A stretch of DNA of 7,162 bases, from assembly GCA_016933355.1 (NCBI GenBank), contig JAFGBC010000335.1:1-7162 (forward strand), read 5' to 3'. The notes under the pieces are model-generated. The model was not told where the DNA came from, did not search any database, and saw nothing but the letters and a program-made list of their open reading frames with translations. The translations under genes were made by a program, and so were the position numbers. Positions 5,979-7,162 of the stretch are shown here, one piece after another. Source of the DNA: Candidatus Aminicenantota bacterium (lineage in GTDB: Bacteria > Acidobacteriota > Aminicenantia > Aminicenantales > JAFGBC01). Numbering within the stretch: position 1 is the stretch's first letter; every line of letters starts with the position of its first letter.

Positions 5979-6350
5979 TCAACCCGCCCGGGCGTCCTGG
6001 AACTTGTCGACGATTTCGGGCAGGATGACGTTCAACAGCAGCCCCGTCTGGATTTTCTTGGTGTTCACGATCATGCCCCACTGGAATTCTTCGGTTGCGA
6101 TGACCATGATGATCTTGTCGTCGGCCACGTCGACGATGTAGTATCGGCCGAGCGGCGGCAGGCCGCTGCCCTGGAGCGATTTGATGAGGTGATCCGTGAC
6201 TTGATTGAAAAAGGCGCAGGCCTTGGGCTGGCTGTTGAAGCCGTAGATGCTTTGCCCGTCCGCGCTCGAAAAGACATCCGTTGAGATTAAACCCTCACCC
6301 ATGTCCTTCTTGAGCTCGTCGACCGCCTCTTTCAGCTTCTTGATGTTCAT
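5979..6350 (-). CDS. Roadblock/LC7-like protein A, first gene of the operon
   Basis: The product has 123 residues from the ATG at 6350, with AGGGGAG 7 bases ahead. An open frame continues upstream to 6599 but runs through the promoter, so the shorter start is preferred. The pattern is Roadblock-like: an N-terminal helix (IKKLKEAVDELKKDMG), GLISTDVFSSADGQSIYGFN with an SADG turn, a helix (KACAFFNQVTDHLIKSLQGS), strands GRYYIVDVADDKIIMVIATE and FQWGMIVNTKK, then a final helix (GLLLNVILPEIVDKFQDA). It has neither membrane segment nor enzymatic motif. In MglA-type systems such small proteins form dimers that bind the GTPase or help localise it. Which role this one plays cannot be read from the sequence. 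It is followed by a 48-bp gap with the G tract, the only sizeable gap in the operon, so its dosage may be set separately from the downstream genes. Confidence 0.8.
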   Translation of the reverse strand: MNIKKLKEAVDELKKDMGEGLISTDVFSSADGQSIYGFNSQPKACAFFNQVTDHLIKSLQGSGLPPLGRYYIVDVADDKIIMVIATEEFQWGMIVNTKKIQTGLLLNVILPEIVDKFQDARAG

Positions 6351-6357
6351 GTCGGAT

Positions 6358-6364
6358 CTCCCCT
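6358..6364 (-). promoter_or_regulatory. Ribosome binding site of the first operon gene
   Basis: AGGGGAG on the minus strand lies 7 bases before the ATG at 6350. It supports that start over the longer open frame reaching 6599. Confidence 0.7.
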
Positions 6365-6477
6365 GTCGTGATTTGGATAATGGCGCGGCGTCGGGTCCGT
6401 TGTGCCCTCGGCGTTTCTGTTCACCTCCCGGCGAGATTCTCCCTTCGGCGCCAGAGAAGACCGTTCCTTTTCTGAGC
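6365..6477 (-). other. Predicted 5' leader of the operon (about 125 nt to the start codon)
   Basis: Between the predicted transcription start (near 6477) and the ribosome binding site the mRNA would carry a long leader. It contains a modest hairpin (TTCTC near 6459 with GAGAA near 6439) and an isolated GGAGGTGA (6422-6428) with no well-spaced start codon after it. I see no riboswitch that I can name. It may be a plain leader or hold a binding site for a regulator. Confidence 0.35.
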
Positions 6478-6483
6478 CTTTCC

Positions 6484-6511
6484 ATTCTATCCCCGGCCGC
6501 GGGGGGGTCAA
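6484..6511 (-). promoter_or_regulatory. Sigma-70-type promoter for the Roadblock/GTPase operon
   Basis: On the minus strand TTGACC (6511-6506) and TAGAAT (6489-6484) are separated by 16 bp. Each matches the bacterial housekeeping consensus at five of six positions. Transcription would begin near 6477, in the only sizeable non-coding gap upstream of the operon. Most of the spacer is a run of C followed by GC-rich sequence, so the AT-rich -10 box stands out. Confidence 0.65.
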
Positions 6512-6540
6512 TCACCCTTCCCGGTGAATCCAGGGGTGAA
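6512..6540. promoter_or_regulatory. Inverted and direct repeat cluster abutting the -35 box, possible operator
   Basis: TCACCC (6512-6517) and GGGTGA (6534-6539) form a 6-bp inverted repeat ending exactly at the -35 hexamer. GGTGAA occurs at 6523-6528 and again at 6535-6540, a direct repeat with a 12-bp period. The placement would suit an activator or repressor, but short repeats arise by chance in GC-rich DNA. Confidence 0.3.
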
Positions 6541-6591
6541 ATCGGCCGCCCCCCCGATGAGAGCCGCAGCCCGGACCTTCCCGCTTCAGAA

Positions 6592-6608
6592 AGGGGCAAC
6601 CTGCCCCT
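6592..6608 (-). terminator. Weak intrinsic terminator after the membrane protein gene
   Basis: A perfect 7-bp stem (AGGGGCA with TGCCCCT) with a 3-base loop begins 22 bases after the TAA of the membrane protein gene. It is followed only by a short TTTCT, so termination may be partial and some transcription could continue into the GTPase operon. Confidence 0.5.
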
Positions 6609-6629
6609 AACTCTATCATTTTGAAGACT

Positions 6630-7162
6630 TTATTTCAGGCTGATGAACGTCGGCTCGGCGACTTCCTCATACACCAGCTTCGTCCTGGGATAGACGTAGA
6701 AGCGATTGACATAGCCGGAAGCGACAAGGAGTCCGGCCGCCGCGGCGAAAAAGGCCGGAAAGCCCCCGGGATTCCGGAAAAGAGAAGCCTCCAGCTGTCC
6801 GATCAAGGAGACGAATACCAGGAAGCCTCCCAGATAGACGAACCACCTGTCCTGGAGCCGCTCCTTCCCGGGAAGCGAAGCGCAGGCAAAGGGCGCTTTG
6901 TCGAACCTGAGGAAGAAAACCTGTTCCAGGACAGCCGCGATCGACAGCCCGAAAAGCGTATGGAGGGCGGCCGCTCGCGCGCCCCACAACCGCCAGAAGA
7001 CGAGCCAGACGGCCGAGAAAAGGGGCAGGAGCCCCAGAAAGAACACCGCCTTCTTGAGCCCGACCAGATAGGGTTTTACGGACGGGAACTCGGTCAGCTG
7101 GAAAACCCAGTTCGCCTCGGGTGCGACCGGACGCGAAGCGATCGTCCTCATCGCCGCCAACA
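6630..7162 (-). CDS. C-terminal part of a polytopic membrane protein, 5' end outside window
   Basis: The frame is open to the window edge. A TTG at 7160 and an ATG at 7151 exist, but neither is convincing as a start because the sequence reads like the middle of a larger protein. About 177 residues are visible. Numbered from the TTG, likely membrane segments lie at about 34-56, 62-84, 106-124 and 134-150. Motifs include ASRPVAPEANWVFQLTE and KAPFACASLPGKERL. These recall a family of large uncharacterised acidobacterial membrane proteins that carry similar RANW and FTCSYLPGK stretches, though this comparison is from memory. The function is unknown to me. The gene runs in the same direction as the GTPase operon, 279 bp upstream of its first gene, with a weak terminator and a promoter between, so it is probably a separate transcription unit. 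The final residues (EEVAEPTFISLK) are soluble. Confidence 0.75.
   Translation of the reverse strand, partial: LAAMRTIASRPVAPEANWVFQLTEFPSVKPYLVGLKKAVFFLGLLPLFSAVWLVFWRLWGARAAALHTLFGLSIAAVLEQVFFLRFDKAPFACASLPGKERLQDRWFVYLGGFLVFVSLIGQLEASLFRNPGGFPAFFAAAAGLLVASGYVNRFYVYPRTKLVYEEVAEPTFISLK

Noticed and set aside
5530..6081. Extension of the 359-residue protein to a 543-residue one.
   Set aside because: The extra part is Arg/Gly/Pro-rich shadow across two well-supported Roadblock genes, and the ATG at 5529 has a good ribosome binding site and an ATGA overlap.
6347..6424. A 25-codon GTG-initiated frame in the leader whose TGA overlaps the ATG of the first operon gene (ATGA).
   Set aside because: The only Shine-Dalgarno-like bases directly touch the GTG, the peptide resembles nothing I know, and such overlaps arise easily by chance.
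6420..6470. Words in the leader that recall a glycine riboswitch (CGCCGAAGG, AATCTC, GGAC).
   Set aside because: The words are not in the order or pairing of that aptamer and the conserved CTCAGGCAA part is missing; the downstream genes have no link to glycine.
6541..6558. ATCGG/CCGAT inverted repeat around a C run, considered as a terminator or operator.
   Set aside because: Only a 5-bp stem with an 8-base loop and no T tract, in a GC-rich region where this is expected by chance.
6351..6599. N-terminal extension of Roadblock protein A to 206 residues.
   Set aside because: It would run through the predicted promoter and -10 box, and the ATG at 6350 has a well-placed AGGGGAG.

Overview
This is a GC-rich bacterial window of chromosomal character, with no sign of mobile elements, tRNA or rRNA genes, or CRISPR. 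The gene content (an MglA-type small GTPase, many Roadblock proteins, a Ser/Thr kinase-fold protein and a large polytopic membrane protein with acidobacterial-looking motifs) suggests a member of Acidobacteriota, Aminicenantes or a myxobacteria-like lineage. That placement is an inference from protein style, not from a marker gene.

Layout. Positions 1-1023 (+) hold the 3' part of a threonine-synthase-family gene that is cut by the window edge. Two bases after its stop it meets, tail to tail, the end of a seven-gene minus-strand operon covering 6350 down to 1026. In transcription order the operon encodes: Roadblock protein A (6350-5979), Roadblock protein B (5930-5526), a 359-residue protein with an unrecognised alpha/beta N-terminal part and a C-terminal Roadblock-like domain (5529-4450), an MglB-like Roadblock protein (4430-3972), an MglA-like small GTPase (3975-3397), a Roadblock protein with a helical tail (3400-2864), and a kinase-fold plus receiver-fold protein (2867-1026). 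Four of the six junctions are 4-base ATGA or GTGA overlaps, so translation is probably coupled. A good sigma-70-type promoter (TTGACC, 16 bp, TAGAAT) lies in the 279-bp gap upstream of the operon, giving a leader of about 125 nt. Upstream of that gap is the 3' end of a membrane protein gene on the same strand (7162-6630), followed by a weak hairpin terminator.

How it may work. One GTPase is encoded with five Roadblock-fold proteins, the fold that binds and regulates MglA, Rag and conservon GTPases. The last gene looks like a signalling scaffold: its kinase-like domain has lost the catalytic Asp (HRD is HGN), the DFG Gly and the APE Glu. Its receiver-like domain keeps the phospho-acceptor Asp but has lost the acidic pair, the switch Thr/Ser and the Lys. 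The GTPase lacks the equivalent of MglA's intrinsic Arg finger and carries Ala at the Ras-G12 position. The cluster therefore reads as a GTPase switch in which catalysis is reduced at several steps and protein-protein binding is elaborated. It is comparable in logic to mglBA or to actinobacterial conservons, but I do not recognise this arrangement as a described system. A 10-bp G tract between the first two genes could switch the N-terminus of Roadblock protein B.
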